NCBI GenBank assembly: GCA_964426915.1
Contig: CAYRTD010000017.1
Span: forward strand, 1 to 42,334
DNA: 42,334 nt
Direction of reading: 5' to 3'
Source: CAYRTD01 sp964426915
GTDB taxonomy: Bacteria; Bacteroidota; Bacteroidia; Bacteroidales; GCA-2748055
The position numbers were made by a program, and so were the translations under genes. Numbering within the stretch: the stretch's first letter is position 1; each line of letters opens with the position of its first letter. The notes under the pieces are model-generated. The model had not been told where the DNA came from. It ran no database searches and worked only from the letters and a program-made list of their open reading frames with translations. Below are positions 17,422 to 27,200 of this stretch, piece after piece.

Positions 17422-18864
17422 TCATTCCTCAACGATAATTGAGGTATACGTGCAAAAACGTTCTGCTGTTTCAGGATTCTCACTTTCTTCTATAATTCCG
17501 AGTTTAATTTTATATACTCCGGGGGTTATATATGTATGTTTAACAGTTGCTCCCACCTCTTTTTGGCCATCACCAAAATCCCAGTAATATTCCCCCGGCT
17601 CAGCCTCACCCAGATATGATTCCAAACCGTGAAACTGAATTTCTTCATGTAAAGAAGCCGTGTCGGGACCGGTGATAAAGGGCTGAATCGCTTTTCTCAC
17701 CTCAACAAGATATTCCGCCTGATTAAAGGCGATTAATCCTGTTAATTTATCAACAACATTTAATTGTATCAGATAATCACCCGCTTCATTATAACAATGT
17801 TCGGCTTCTGTTGCCCTTACTTTTGTGCCATCTCCAAGATTCCACTCATACATATACAAACTCGAATCCAGACTAACGGTATTTTCTTCAAAAAATACAT
17901 AACAGAAGTTATCCACTACCTGTTGTTTACAGTATTCGAATTTTGGCAGGTTAAGTTCAAATGTAAATATATCTTTACTGCCACGCCTGTTGGAGGTAAA
18001 AAGCCCGCTTTCAAAATCCTCATCCGCATAATAAGTATAATCATTCAGCCCTGAATTGAAAGGAGAACCAAGTTTAACAGGACTGAACCATTTATTATTG
18101 AAAAAGTCTGTATAAAAAATATCAAAACCTCCTACACCATTATCATGCCCGGTACTGGAAAAATACAACCGCCCTGAAGAATGCAAATAGGGGTAGATTT
18201 CGTCTCCGGAAGAATTAACCACGGGTCCGAGATTTTTTGGAGCATTCCATCCTCCGTTTACAAATTCGGAAACATATAGATCATACCCCCCGAAACCACC
18301 TTCCCGGTTAGAGGAGAAGTATACTACATCGCCAAAAGGATTCAAACTTGGATGTATGGTCATGTCTTCATTATGTGGAAATTCAATTACCTCTCCCCAC
18401 CCATCAGCTTCCCTGACAGCATAGAAAAGACCGGCATCCGGATTCTGAGTATTTAATTTCCCTGTCAGGATCCCTCTTATCCCCAGAGCCGAAAGTGTTT
18501 CTCTGGTTCTGGTAAAAAAGACAAGTTCTTCGTTCAGGTCAAAGCTGGCAACGGCATCATGCTGAGGAAAATTTAATTTTTGAGAATAGATTTTTCCGGG
18601 GCTCCAGTCACCTTCCTCATCCTGGATAGTTACATAAATATTTGAAGGGTAATCACCCTGAGCATCCTTGCTGCTTGTAATTGCATTTGATGGTTTGTTT
18701 GTTGTATATACCAGCCCTTCTTTTGTCATTACCGGTGCAAGCTCATCGTATACACGGGTAGAAACAGGGTGAAGCTTATATTCATAAATTTTTTGAGCCT
18801 GCAAAGCATAAGCTGTGAGCTGAAATAATAAAACAGTTAATAATATATTACTCAATCTACCCAT
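17422..18864 (-). CDS. PD40 and double-PKD protein, PorE-like without OmpA domain
   Basis: A 480-residue exported protein. A signal peptide covers residues 1-24 (ending LQAQ). Residues about 165-300 contain PD40/WD40-like strands with the repeated pattern 'YFSSNREGGFGGYDLYVSE', 'YFSSTGHDNGVGGFDIFYTD' and 'LFTSNRRGSKDIF', as in PorE and related envelope proteins. Two PKD domains follow, about 320-390 (YEWNLGDGTKV) and 398-478 (YYWDFGDGQKEV). PorE-type proteins usually end in an OmpA-like peptidoglycan-binding domain; here the PKD pair takes that place and the protein ends at CTYTSIIVEE. Its start overlaps the PorP/SprF stop by one base (TAATG), so it belongs to the cargo operon and may help present or anchor the cargo. 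Confidence 0.82.
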   Translation of the reverse strand: MGRLSNILLTVLLFQLTAYALQAQKIYEYKLHPVSTRVYDELAPVMTKEGLVYTTNKPSNAITSSKDAQGDYPSNIYVTIQDEEGDWSPGKIYSQKLNFPQHDAVASFDLNEELVFFTRTRETLSALGIRGILTGKLNTQNPDAGLFYAVREADGWGEVIEFPHNEDMTIHPSLNPFGDVVYFSSNREGGFGGYDLYVSEFVNGGWNAPKNLGPVVNSSGDEIYPYLHSSGRLYFSSTGHDNGVGGFDIFYTDFFNNKWFSPVKLGSPFNSGLNDYTYYADEDFESGLFTSNRRGSKDIFTFELNLPKFEYCKQQVVDNFCYVFFEENTVSLDSSLYMYEWNLGDGTKVRATEAEHCYNEAGDYLIQLNVVDKLTGLIAFNQAEYLVEVRKAIQPFITGPDTASLHEEIQFHGLESYLGEAEPGEYYWDFGDGQKEVGATVKHTYITPGVYKIKLGIIEESENPETAERFCTYTSIIVEE

Positions 18865-19772
18865 TAGAAATATATAGGACTTTTTACGTTTGTCTGATAA
18901 TTAAGTTCGTAGCGAAACATGATCTCAAAGGATCCCGAAGTAACCCTGCTAATATTTGTAAAAGAATAATCATAAGCGATTCCTAGTCTCAGGGGACTTG
19001 AAACCTGCAGCTCCAGTATTGATGTCACGGTTTTAGAGGTAGTGCGGTAGAGAGCTCCCAGCCACAATTTATCATCAAATGCTATCAGATTAACCCCTCC
19101 CTGAATATCAGGTATCCCGATAGAGTACTCTATCATTGCCGTAGGTTTAAGCTTTAAATTCTCTGATAATTCAAACAGATAACCCGCCATTAACAGATAA
19201 CGGTAACTTTTTGAATCAAATCTTCCGGAAAACCCTGTACTATCAGGTAAATTCAGGAAATAGGGTACTGAAAAACCTACAAAGAACCTGGAATTATACA
19301 AATAAAGCCCTGCTCCGAAATTAGGGGCAAATCCACTTCGGCTACTAAAAGAGTTATCATTTTGATGACGCAGGTTTAATTCTTCATTATTCATACTATA
19401 ATTATATATACCGGCTCTTAATCCCATACTCAACCTGACCTTGCCCAGCCATACTCTGTAAGCATAATGAGTATATACCCCGGTATTAGTAATTCCCGGA
19501 TTTCGTGAATTTTCCAAACTAAGGCCAAGGGCTACATTCCCTTCTTTGACTGGCGAATGTATTCCCGTCAGAAAGCCTTTCGGATTCCCTTCAAAGCCGG
19601 TATAAACAGAACGGTGTACCCCGGTAAAACTAAGAGCTTCCCTGCTACCGGCATAAGCAGGATTAGCTGAAAGCCCGTTATTCAGGTACTGGCTGAGACG
19701 GGGCACCTCAAACTGACCGAATGTCAATAATGAAATATTCAGTAGGAAAATAATATGTAGAAATCTTTTCAT
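18864..19772 (-). CDS. PorP/SprF-family T9SS membrane protein
   Basis: A 302-residue outer-membrane barrel protein. A signal peptide (residues 1-19, ending LTFGQ) is followed by the family hallmark VPRLSQYLNNGLSANPAYAGSREALSFTGVHRSVYTGFEG. The remainder is beta-strand-rich to the C-terminal aromatic YF. In Flavobacterium johnsoniae, SprF is needed to secrete SprB, and PorP/SprF-like proteins are generally encoded beside cargo carrying type-B sorting domains. Here it is one base downstream of exactly such a cargo gene, so it is most likely the dedicated partner of the 1413-aa protein. Whether it is instead the core PorP is less likely, since porK, porL, porM and porN are not nearby. Confidence 0.9.
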   Translation of the reverse strand: MKRFLHIIFLLNISLLTFGQFEVPRLSQYLNNGLSANPAYAGSREALSFTGVHRSVYTGFEGNPKGFLTGIHSPVKEGNVALGLSLENSRNPGITNTGVYTHYAYRVWLGKVRLSMGLRAGIYNYSMNNEELNLRHQNDNSFSSRSGFAPNFGAGLYLYNSRFFVGFSVPYFLNLPDSTGFSGRFDSKSYRYLLMAGYLFELSENLKLKPTAMIEYSIGIPDIQGGVNLIAFDDKLWLGALYRTTSKTVTSILELQVSSPLRLGIAYDYSFTNISRVTSGSFEIMFRYELNYQTNVKSPIYF

Positions 19773-19773
19773 T

Positions 19774-22700
19774 CTATCTTACCAGTACAAAACCTTTATC
19801 AACAAATTCAGCATTTTTATAATCTATGGTTAACACATAATAATAAGTACCCGCGGGAACAAAATTGTTTCCGTTCCTGTCTCTGCCATCCCACAATTCC
19901 AAACCATTATTTGCCAGGCCAGATGTAAAGCCCAATTCCTCTATATCGGCAGTATTGATTTCCCTTACCAGCATTCCTGAAGTTGAAAACAACTGGAATG
20001 TAAATACTGCTCCCTCAACATCCAGCCCCTCTGCTACAAGAAAATCATTGAGTCCATCCTGATTTTCGGGGGATATCCCATCAAATACATTTACCTCTCT
20101 GCGATCAATCCTTATCTCATCCATAACCGAATTACAAACTCCATTGCTAACCGTATACCGTAGGATAGTTCGATTTTCAAGGGGAATATTCTGAACGAGT
20201 ACAGGATTTGCATAGGGATCCTCAAGGGATGCACCTTCAGAAGCAAGCGTCCATTCAAAATTCCCCGCGGTTGGTGTACTTCCGGTCAGGGTATCATAAT
20301 CTATAATGAATAAGACAGTTTCTTCCCCTCTGTATATCACAGGCTCTTCAGGTTGTTCATACATGTTTATCCGAAGGGTATCGGCACGCATGCCACAATT
20401 TTTTGTTTCCTGTTTAAAAAACACCGTGTCTGAGTAGCTGTCAAAGGGAAGGGATTTTCTAAATTCTCCTGTTGCAGCATTCCTGTCAGTAATGTCCAGT
20501 TCAGAATCGGCTCCGGTATCCCACCATCCGGATGAAACACCAGGATTCGTATCGGGATCAGATTCGAGTTGGAATGCAGGTCCGCAAATACTAAAAACTT
20601 CTGAAGGTTTTATGATTGCTGGCGAAGGAGCATCATTAACCCAAAGAGAGATCACATCATTGAAATTGCCATTGACAAGACAGCCATTAGCATCCTCAAC
20701 ATTTAATACCGCAAAATCAAAAGCTTCAAAAGGTCTGTCATAACGGGAGTAATAAATACTGTCATTAACTGAATCTTCTGTCATGATCTCTTTACCGTTC
20801 GTATATTCCACAGTGAAGGGACCGTAATAGTTACTTTCAAAATCGAGGTAAAGGGTGAATGGTTCATCATCACAAATGGTATCAGCACTTGCAGAAAGCC
20901 CCAGCAAAACCGGTAAGGTGAGTGTGTCTGCCATGACAATATCCGAAGTAGTATTACATAATCCACTTTGAGACTCAGCTTTTCGCCGGTACCATATTCT
21001 TTGGTTAAGCGAGGGGTTTACATAATCTTCAGCCCTAAAATTGAAGGGTGCATTTCCCCAGTTTCCTCCATCAATACTATCCTGCCAGGTATAAACGGGT
21101 GTTAGTCCGTCTCCACCAAGGGCAGGTTCTGCAGCTATAGTTGCCTCAGTGCTAAAGCAGGCCTCTATCAGGAGAAGAGTGGGTCTGTTATCAACAATGG
21201 CGTCTTCAACATGTATTGTCCGTTCTGAAGAAGTATCTTTGCAGGTATTATTTTCTCCGGAGAATACAATTCTGCGATAATTGTATTGTCCGCCAACACC
21301 CGGAACGGTAGGTGCATAGTCTTTCTGAATCTCATCCAGATTTGTCCAGACACCCTCCTCATTAATCTTCTCCTGCCACAGGAAATTATATTCCCCGTCT
21401 CCCCCAACCGGATTAGTGCCTTCAAGCACATCGGGCGTTTCATTAACACACTGATCCTGATCATCGCTTATGGTATTATTTGTGATCGGAGGCAGTACCG
21501 TGATCTTTTGCACATTGCTTATGCTTGAACAAACATCACCGACACCGTCAGTGACAATCCTTCTGAAGTAAGTTGTCGAGCTCAATATTCCCGGCTGATA
21601 TAGAGACTGGTCCGTGGTTCCTGCACCCACAGTCCAGGAGCCGGTTCCATCGGGACTCCTTTCCCATTTGTAAGTATAGGGGGTTCCATCGCCGCCTTCG
21701 GGTTGTGAGCCCTGTATCGTAACTGCAGGAAGATTACTACAGATAGTATCCTGAGTTACGGAAATACTGTTGGAGGTGATATCCGGTAAAACGGTAAGGC
21801 TAAGAGGTGAACTTATATCCAGACAGGTATTCCCGGGTCCCGAAAAAACCGTCCTCCGGAATTGATAAGTCTGAGATTCTGTAGCATCTGACGTGAGGAT
21901 CACTCCGGAGTAATCCGGGCTTGTAAGATCGTCTGACCATGGCCCTGAGCCTGTTTTCGATTCCCACTTATATGTGTAAGAACCATCACCCCCTTCGATC
22001 GTTTCACTTGTTATCGGCTGAATCTCCTGGTTATTGCAGTATACCGTCTGTGGGGTTGTGAGCTGATTCCCTTCAATAGCGGGCAATACGATTATTTCAA
22101 CGGAATCGCTGGGATCAACACATACCCCGGACTGTACAACTCTTCGGTAATAAGTGGTATCATTCAATGATCCCGGGGAATAATCAACAGATAAAGCACC
22201 GCCAATATTATTCCAGTCATTATTATCTTCTCTTGATTGCCACTGAAAAGTATAGCTTCCCGCTCCCAGTCCTCCTGAAAGGACAGGCTCATCGGTTCCG
22301 GTTAATTCACCGGGTGTAAGACCCGCACAAATTGTATCATTTGAGGATATAAGATTATTATTGATCGCGGGAGTAACAAATACCGTGATATAGAATGTTT
22401 CATCGGAAACAGTTCCTGAAGTAACTCTTCTCTTGAAATAGGTTGTTTTTGTAAGAGGATCGGGATATTGAAAAGTCATTGATGTGGCCCCACTGATAAC
22501 CTTAAAGGAATCCGGGCTTACAAATTCCGACTTCAGCCACTGATAATCGTATGTGCCGGTTCCGCCCTTGGGTTTGGCAGCCTGAAATTTTTCCGGAACT
22601 TCATTTTCGCAAATATTCTGGTCATCCGGTAAAGGATTTATTATAAATCCTCTGATGGGCAGCCTCAGGTCAGCTATCCTGGCACCGATAGCCGCTTCAC

Positions 22701-24015
22701 CATCGGCCCCATATTTATCTCCGTTAACGGTTCCGCTTTTCCCAGCAGAAATATTGATAATTCCAGGAAAAAGTAAATCATTGTTATACCAGACAACGCC
22801 ACCGCCACCAGCTCCACCGGGTCCGGTTTTTTCAAAATCTGTACTAACATTTCCGCCATTTCCTCCCTTTGCTTCAAAAGTGACATTATTTATGAATCCG
22901 GCATCAATTACCACCACTCCACCACCACCACCGCCGCCTGCTCCTGCAGAGGCAAGCTCTTCCACAGAGGCTCCATTGGCGGTTATCGAGTAACCCTGAC
23001 CATATACTGTATCCGCAAGTAAAATGATAATTCCACCTCCATCCCCTCCGGCAGTGGCAAAACGGTTAAGGGCGGGATTCTGGGTCCCTGTACCACCTCC
23101 GCCACCAAGAACGATCCGGTTATAATAGAAACCTCCCGGATTATTATTATAAGGAAAAGCCTTTCCGCCCTTTCCACCTATATCCTGGGCAGTAATACAA
23201 TTCTCACTTTCAAACCCACCATGGGCACCATAGCCCGAATTGGCACCGCCTCCGCCTCCGGAATATTTCCCGTTTCCACCCCCTCCCCCGGAACCCACAT
23301 TTTCAAAACCTTTTGTGAAAGGATAGCCCTCCTTATCATAGGATTCACCTTTTCTTCCTGCACTGTCAGCCGCATCAGTAAACATTCCTTCGGTATTGTA
23401 AATCACATCACCTTCTGAACAGACTCCTTCGTATTCTCCATCCGGCACCCCTCCAGTAAAACCCTGAGCATTTGCAGAGAAGTTTGTTTCAAGGGTTAGA
23501 TTGCCGACAATAAGAGGAAACACTCCTCCTGTTTTAGTTGCCGGATCCCATTTCCAGTAGGCAGAATCGTTAGCGAATTTATCGGTTAAACGGGCATCCC
23601 GGTATACCGGTATCTTTACAAGCTGGGCAATTTCTCCATCTTTTCGTGAATTTACAGCCATTGACGGGAGTGTACTGTTAAAGACAATTATGTTACCGTC
23701 AATTTCCTGAATCTTCATGATCCCGTATTTGCCGGTATAAAAATATTCATCGTCGCTACCACCCGTAACAGGCGTTGCGCCTATTGTCTGGAAAAAAAGC
23801 ACGGTATCATCAACTGCGAATCCACTGGGATCGGCTACTATTACCGAATCCTCATCCCCGACTATTCTTGACATGTAATCGTCGACTCTTGTATAAACCG
23901 CCTTGCGCGCATCAACTTCAGGAACAGGTTGCCCGAAATTCACCCCCGGGAGGAATCCTAATATCAGAACCGGAAGGATAAAATAAATATGCTGGAATCT
24001 TCTGTTCAAAATCAA
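19774..24015 (-). CDS. Large T9SS type-B cargo with glycine-rich and Ig-like repeats
   Basis: A 1413-residue predicted cell-surface protein. A signal peptide covers residues 1-29. A domain of about 200 residues leads into a glycine-rich region (about 238-410) with runs of five to nine Gly (VGSGGGGGNG, AGAGGGGGGGVVV). Six tandem Ig-like units of about 92-98 residues occupy roughly 460-1030, each with 'C', 'GG-G-Y-Y-W' and 'Y-RR-V-SG-C' positions. The C-terminal about 100 residues (from FDGISPENQDGLNDFL to the terminal DKGFVLVR) match the gliding-motility-associated type-B sorting domain that targets proteins through T9SS. The only usable starts are TTG at 24015 or TTG at 24009; a stop lies two codons upstream. 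It heads the operon with its PorP/SprF partner. An adhesin or gliding role is inference; no enzyme domain is visible. Confidence 0.88.
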   Translation of the reverse strand: MILNRRFQHIYFILPVLILGFLPGVNFGQPVPEVDARKAVYTRVDDYMSRIVGDEDSVIVADPSGFAVDDTVLFFQTIGATPVTGGSDDEYFYTGKYGIMKIQEIDGNIIVFNSTLPSMAVNSRKDGEIAQLVKIPVYRDARLTDKFANDSAYWKWDPATKTGGVFPLIVGNLTLETNFSANAQGFTGGVPDGEYEGVCSEGDVIYNTEGMFTDAADSAGRKGESYDKEGYPFTKGFENVGSGGGGGNGKYSGGGGGANSGYGAHGGFESENCITAQDIGGKGGKAFPYNNNPGGFYYNRIVLGGGGGTGTQNPALNRFATAGGDGGGIIILLADTVYGQGYSITANGASVEELASAGAGGGGGGGVVVIDAGFINNVTFEAKGGNGGNVSTDFEKTGPGGAGGGGVVWYNNDLLFPGIINISAGKSGTVNGDKYGADGEAAIGARIADLRLPIRGFIINPLPDDQNICENEVPEKFQAAKPKGGTGTYDYQWLKSEFVSPDSFKVISGATSMTFQYPDPLTKTTYFKRRVTSGTVSDETFYITVFVTPAINNNLISSNDTICAGLTPGELTGTDEPVLSGGLGAGSYTFQWQSREDNNDWNNIGGALSVDYSPGSLNDTTYYRRVVQSGVCVDPSDSVEIIVLPAIEGNQLTTPQTVYCNNQEIQPITSETIEGGDGSYTYKWESKTGSGPWSDDLTSPDYSGVILTSDATESQTYQFRRTVFSGPGNTCLDISSPLSLTVLPDITSNSISVTQDTICSNLPAVTIQGSQPEGGDGTPYTYKWERSPDGTGSWTVGAGTTDQSLYQPGILSSTTYFRRIVTDGVGDVCSSISNVQKITVLPPITNNTISDDQDQCVNETPDVLEGTNPVGGDGEYNFLWQEKINEEGVWTNLDEIQKDYAPTVPGVGGQYNYRRIVFSGENNTCKDTSSERTIHVEDAIVDNRPTLLLIEACFSTEATIAAEPALGGDGLTPVYTWQDSIDGGNWGNAPFNFRAEDYVNPSLNQRIWYRRKAESQSGLCNTTSDIVMADTLTLPVLLGLSASADTICDDEPFTLYLDFESNYYGPFTVEYTNGKEIMTEDSVNDSIYYSRYDRPFEAFDFAVLNVEDANGCLVNGNFNDVISLWVNDAPSPAIIKPSEVFSICGPAFQLESDPDTNPGVSSGWWDTGADSELDITDRNAATGEFRKSLPFDSYSDTVFFKQETKNCGMRADTLRINMYEQPEEPVIYRGEETVLFIIDYDTLTGSTPTAGNFEWTLASEGASLEDPYANPVLVQNIPLENRTILRYTVSNGVCNSVMDEIRIDRREVNVFDGISPENQDGLNDFLVAEGLDVEGAVFTFQLFSTSGMLVREINTADIEELGFTSGLANNGLELWDGRDRNGNNFVPAGTYYYVLTIDYKNAEFVDKGFVLVR
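20926..22638 (-). repeat. Six Ig-like protein repeats encoded in tandem
   Basis: Six units of about 92-98 codons share the landmarks ICxxxxP, GGxGxYxYxW, a Tyr-Arg-Arg-Val/Ile strand and a closing 'VLPxI' junction (units begin near NPLPDDQ, NNNLISS, EGNQLTT, TSNSISV, TNNTISD and VDNRPTL). They have diverged at the residue level, so this is an old duplication series rather than a recent DNA-level tandem repeat. Confidence 0.75.
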
Positions 24016-24203
24016 GAATTAAGGTTATCGTGCATTCAACTATATCAGGATGAATAAGATTTTGAGTTTAAAGTTATAAAATTAAAATTTATAATGTGTT
24101 TTTCCACTTGTAAAGATAATTTTCCTGCCTGATTAGAAGCTGGCAAACTGAAAAAAAACAAAATTTTTTTAACACTGCCATTTTAGAAAAAAATATTGCT
24201 GTT

Positions 24204-27200
24204 TCATTCGACAACCGGAAGTTCCACAAAGAAAGTACTTCCTTCATCCGGAACCGTTTCATAATATATCCTTCCTCCGGCATTCCTGATAATATTACTG
24301 ACAATTGAGAGTCCCAGCCCCATTCCGCTGCTCTTTGTTGTAAAATTAGGCTGAAACAATTTATCCCTGATATCTTCAGGGATACCTTTCCCGTTATCTT
24401 TTACACTAACAACTGCTACTCCGTCCCTGGAATCAAGTACAACATCTACCTTCCCGGCTTTAGACTCAGGAATCGACTGAATGGCATTTTTTAAAAGATT
24501 GATAAAAACACGAGAAATCTGCTCTCTGTCAGCATAAATATAGATATCATCTTCTGCATTTATCTGTAATGAAATCTCACAATGCTCATAATCTGTAAAC
24601 AACGCAATGGTATTTTTAAGTTTTTTGACCAGGTTCAGTTTTTCATTATTTGCCAAAGGCATCTTGGCAAAATTTGAAAATTCTGTGGCTATAGAAGACA
24701 GGTTGTCAATTTGCTCAATAAGCATTTTAGTTATTTTATCTACCTGTTCGTCCATGTTTTTTCCAGGATCTTTATAAGCACGATTCAAATGTTGGACGCT
24801 GAGCTTCATCGGGGTTAAAGGATTTTTGATCTCGTGGGCAATTTGTTTAGCCATTTCCCTCCATGCCAGCTCCCTCTCCGATTTTGCCAGCATTTCGGCA
24901 CTACGCTGGATCTGGTCAACCATCTGATTATATTCATTCACCAGGCTCCCGATCTCATCCTTCTCTGAATAATTTATCTTTTCATTTTTTTCACTTAAAC
25001 TGATCCTGGCAATTTTTTGTTGAATCAGCCGCAAGGGAGAGGTTACCGTGTTGGAAACGAAAACAGCAATGGTGAAACTGAGGAGTGAGAGAAGAACCAC
25101 AATGTTAATGATTGCTACCACCAGATTGGCAACTTCTCTGGTAAGTTCATCCTGCCGGGTAAAATAAGGTAAATTGAGATAAGCGAGCATTTTGTTATTG
25201 GCGTTGACGAATGGAACGTACACTGAGAGATATTCAAGATTTCCAATATTTTCGGAATGTATGTATTCCGATCTTTTGTTGACGGTCATTTCCTTATAAG
25301 CCCTGGCATTCATTCGCCGGCTGATTAATCCCATGTCGAACAATTCACTTCGGGAGGTAGCCAGGAGCTCACCGTTTTCGGAAAAAAGATTAATGTCCGA
25401 ATAAAAGACATTTGAAAATTTTTGTAATAATTCATTCAGACTATAATAGGTATCCGATGACCAATCCTCCAGATCCGTCTCATATTCCAGTTTATGGATC
25501 AATTCAATATAAACCGACTGAACTTTTTCTTCAAGTATCTCGAATTGGCGGTCTTTGTATTGCTGAATACTGAAATACACGGTTCCTGCACCATAAAGTA
25601 TAAAGGAGATCAGCAACACGGAGGTAATTGATAACTGAATCTTATTTTTGAAATTAGGCTTTATCCTCATGGATATCGGACTTATCCAGCTAATAGTGAG
25701 TAAAAATATCAGTGAGATAAAATAAAAACTGAATATGTAGGAAAATGAAATCAAAATATCTACCCAGAACACCGAAGGTTTACTTACAATTATAGTGTTA
25801 TCCTCATCAAGGTGATATGCAAGGTGATCATAATCATCGAAACTGAAAGACTCAAAGCCATCTTTCTCACTGGTATATACATCAGTACCGGTCGAATAGG
25901 CAAATTCTCCGGTACTGGTAATAAGCTGGCCATTATTGTACTTTGCGTATGAATATTCCCCGGAAGGTTCTGTATAGGAATCCTCCAGAAGCAAACCCGG
26001 ATAACCAAGTCCTTCTGCAAAAAACCTCGAATCCAGCTCAATAAACATGGTGACTTCGTCAGGTTCTCCATCGTGATAGGTCAGATAAAGAAAATAAGAG
26101 ATCCTTCCGTTAAGATTATCAAGATAATAAAAATCTGTTCCGGGTACCTTTAGTCCATCAGACAATATGCTTTCATGAAAAAATGAATAACAGGGATACC
26201 AGGAATCCTCAGGAGGAGAAACATACACACTGTCATGGGGCTCACAAATAGTAACCTGCAAATCATATTTATCCCAGTATCCGCTGAAGTATTTCCTCTC
26301 AAGGGTAGCGTACAGGTATTCAAAATCGAATACGGGATTAAAAAGAATGGCCTCCAGTTCCTTATCCTCTTTAATCTTTTTATTTATATCCACAAATAAT
26401 ATTTCAGCAATAGGATCATGTTCAGCTGATAAAGTTACTGCAAGCATTTTCATTTCAGAGCGGTCACGTATATCAGAATATTTCATTACCTGCGCAAGAC
26501 TGAATATGGAAAACAGGAATACAAAAACTACAAAATTTGAAAAAGGGTAATCGGTCCTCTTTATAAAACGGAAATAAAACAATAAGCCAGAGCTAATGGC
26601 AAATAAAAGAATGGAGGCAAAATTTACATGCGGAAATATAGGAATGATAAACAGAACGAAAAAAAATATTAATTGTAAAATGATAAAGCCCATGGCATAT
26701 TTTTTCATTCCAAGATTTGCGAATATCAATAAAACCTTATCCGTAAGCAAGGCATACGCCAGGTATAACAATGCAAGCATAAAAAATCCGAGGAAGGTAA
26801 AAACACTCAGATCCAACACTTTATAAGTTTCAAATGAAATAGATGAATCCAGCATCAGGGATTTAAAAACATAGGTATTGAAAACATAAAGTGTAATGGT
26901 TACGAACAGGAAGGAAAAAAGCAAAATAAATCTTGAGTATGATTTGTATTTCAATCTTTTGTATGGAAATTGAAAATCAGTATAAAAACTATAGGCAATA
27001 AAAAAGAAAATGAAAATTCCTGCAAAAAGATCTCCTATTGATGAAAACACAAAAGCACTGGAATACTTCACTGCTGAAAAAATATCCACCTCATAAAGTA
27101 CAGAAGGAATTCGGTGGAAACTCACGATCTTCATTATAAGAACTACAAAAATTACAGAAAGCAGGACAATCATATTTTTATTTCGCCCTCTCCATCCATG

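Noticed and set aside
17358..17483. Upstream extension of the 324-aa secreted protein
   Set aside because: It overlaps the end of the PD40-PKD gene and the GGGAAAC leader repeat; the signal peptide starts at 17357.
22655..22993. 112-codon plus-strand frame rich in Pro
   Set aside because: It is the antisense of the glycine codons of the T9SS cargo protein.
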